Assembly: GCA_014529385.2 (NCBI GenBank)
Contig: CM043966.1
Location: forward strand, 40,920,037-40,980,036
Length of the DNA: 60,000 nucleotides
Direction of reading: 5' to 3'
From: Adiantum capillus-veneris
Lineage: Eukaryota > Streptophyta > Polypodiopsida > Polypodiales > Pteridaceae
Positions 58,902 to 60,000 of this stretch are shown piece after piece. The first letter of the stretch is position 1; the number at the start of each line of letters is the position of its first letter. The notes beneath the pieces were generated by a model that worked only from the letters and a program-made list of their open reading frames with translations, searched no databases and was not told the DNA's origin. A program made the translations under genes and the position numbers.

Positions 58902-59477
58902 CCTTGAATGGTGACTCTATGTGGGTGTGCTGCAAGGGACATTGTCTCTTGGGAAAATGCAATGAGAAAAAGGCTTCAGCTGCCTCATGGAGAAGATAAA
59001 GTGCAGATCTTTCTCATTTCAGTTCCAAATACTCTTGGGTACGTTGATCTCTCCAGTCTTCGCCTGCCGGAGAGCTTACATTTGTTTTCCTTACCTGCAT
59101 TATCCCCTTTGCTGGTGCCCTCAACTGGTTCTTTGGAGGTGTTGATGTTGGTGCTTCTCAAGATTGCCTGCCCTTCTTAGCTGGGGTAACCTTGAATGGT
59201 GACTCTATGTGGGTGTGCTGCAAGGGACATTGTCTCTTGGGAATATGCAATGAGAAAAAGGCTTCAGCTGCCTCATGAAGAAGATAAAGTGCAGATCTTT
59301 CTCATTTCAGTTCCAAATACTCTGGTTACGTTGATTCTCTCCAGTCTTCGCCTGCCGGAGAGCTTACATTTGTTTTCACTACCTGCATTATCCCCTTTGC
59401 TGGTGCCCTCAACTGGTTCTTTGGAGGTGTCGATGTTGGCGCTTCTCAAGATTGCCTGCCCTTCTTAGCTGGGGTAA
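58902..59477. repeat. 288-bp tandem duplication
   Basis: CCTTGAATGGTGACTCTATG starts at 58902 and at 59190. The units differ at only a few bases plus short indels. Both keep a plus-strand 90-codon frame (58908-59180, 59196-59468), starting MVTLCGCAARDIVSWE, but the middle of the frame differs because of compensating indels. It is probably non-coding, since no domain is recognised. Confidence 0.9.
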
Positions 59478-59699
59478 CCTTAGCTCCTGATGTGGTCTGG
59501 GCTGCTAGAGCAGGCCCTTTGGGATAATCCTTGCACATGCTTTGTCCTTGCCATTCAGTTGACCTCCAAGCTGCAACACACAACAAGATAACATTACCCA
59601 TGTACACATTCCTTTTTCATTTTGCACAAAATAGATGCTTTCTTTAGTTAGCAAACTACCCGTAGGGCTACATCACCCCACCAGAGAGGATCATTTACA

Positions 59700-60000
59700 A
59701 CAAGGGGAAACTCCCAAAAGACATGGCAGGCAGATCATTGATAGCTTTTCGATGCACTTATGAAAGCAGTTAACTTCCTGGGCTTTTGGGTGCCAGAAAC
59801 TGTTAGCAGTTGCTTTGGGGCAACTTGTAAAAGCAGGGCCTCAGTGCCTTTAAATAGGAGGCCTGGAGGGAGCCACTGCAGAGACTTGTGCCTTAGCAGT
59901 TGCGAATGGCTCTCCAAGCAGCTGTAAACTGTAAAGATTGAAGCAATGAAGACGTACCACAAGGGGCACCTACCTTAGGGGCCAGTGCATCTGAGTAGGG
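59700..60000 (+). mobile_element. Part of an LTR, running off the window
   Basis: CCTTTAAATAGGAGGCC (TATA-like, about 59849) and ACAAGGGGCACCTACCTTAG, then GGGGCCAGTGCATCT near the end, parallel CCTTTAAATAAGAACC, AAAGGGGCACCAGATTTT and GGGGCCAATATCTC of the LTR at 27176-27692. The spacing is similar. The start is not defined. Confidence 0.45.

Overview
The window looks like nuclear DNA from a land plant with a large, repeat-rich genome. The evidence is a plant-type CYP72-clan cytochrome P450, LTR retrotransposons of Copia and Ty3/Gypsy (chromodomain) type primed by initiator-Met tRNA, tRNA-derived SINE-like units, an APE-type LINE, many (GA)n/(CA)n/(GT)n microsatellites, and a 14.3 kb intron packed with transposons. 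A fern or a gymnosperm would fit best. This is inference, because no sequence search could be run. No prokaryotic or organellar gene is present.

Host genes. (1) A five-exon P450 lies on the minus strand (37438 to 20586). The exons join in phase to 512 codons with every P450 signature motif, but two in-frame TGA codons interrupt them, so it is called a pseudogene (or an allele/assembly with errors). Intron 1 has a GC donor touching a (CT)n tract. Intron 3 is 14,292 bp and holds a nested pair of LTR elements (23.3-28.2 kb) and a LINE cluster (28.5-35.5 kb). (2) An intact tRNA-Ser(CGA) lies at 56757-56838.

Layout. 1-1711: 3' end and LTR of an unclassified retrotransposon. 2241-12600 (minus): a Gypsy element with a Copia element inserted in its RT region; a segment of about 3.1 kb spanning that junction occurs twice as direct repeats. 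13.5-15.3 kb: Copia LTR and leader pieces in a 435-bp tandem duplication with a perfect 22-bp palindrome, then a Copia protease remnant. 15.3-20.3 kb: mostly featureless, with two SINE-like units. 20.6-37.4 kb: the P450 locus. 37.9-39.4 kb: degenerate repeats sharing a CCTTGAAGG core. 39.6-39.9 kb: Gypsy integrase fragment. 41894-44566: internally deleted Copia element with a CAAAT target duplication. 44.7-45.7 kb: tandem array of tRNA-like units. 45785-54543: structurally complete Gypsy chromovirus-like element with an ACTCT target duplication. 54.5-60 kb: low-information sequence, the tRNA, a 288-bp tandem duplication and the start of another LTR.

The genes do not form a pathway. The window is mainly a record of nested retrotransposition, local duplication and decay around one large P450 gene. 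I found no convincing new biochemical system. The most unusual signals are the LINE copies abutting GA microsatellites, the tandem tRNA-like array, the composite Gypsy/Copia duplication and the giant-intron P450 with two TGA codons.
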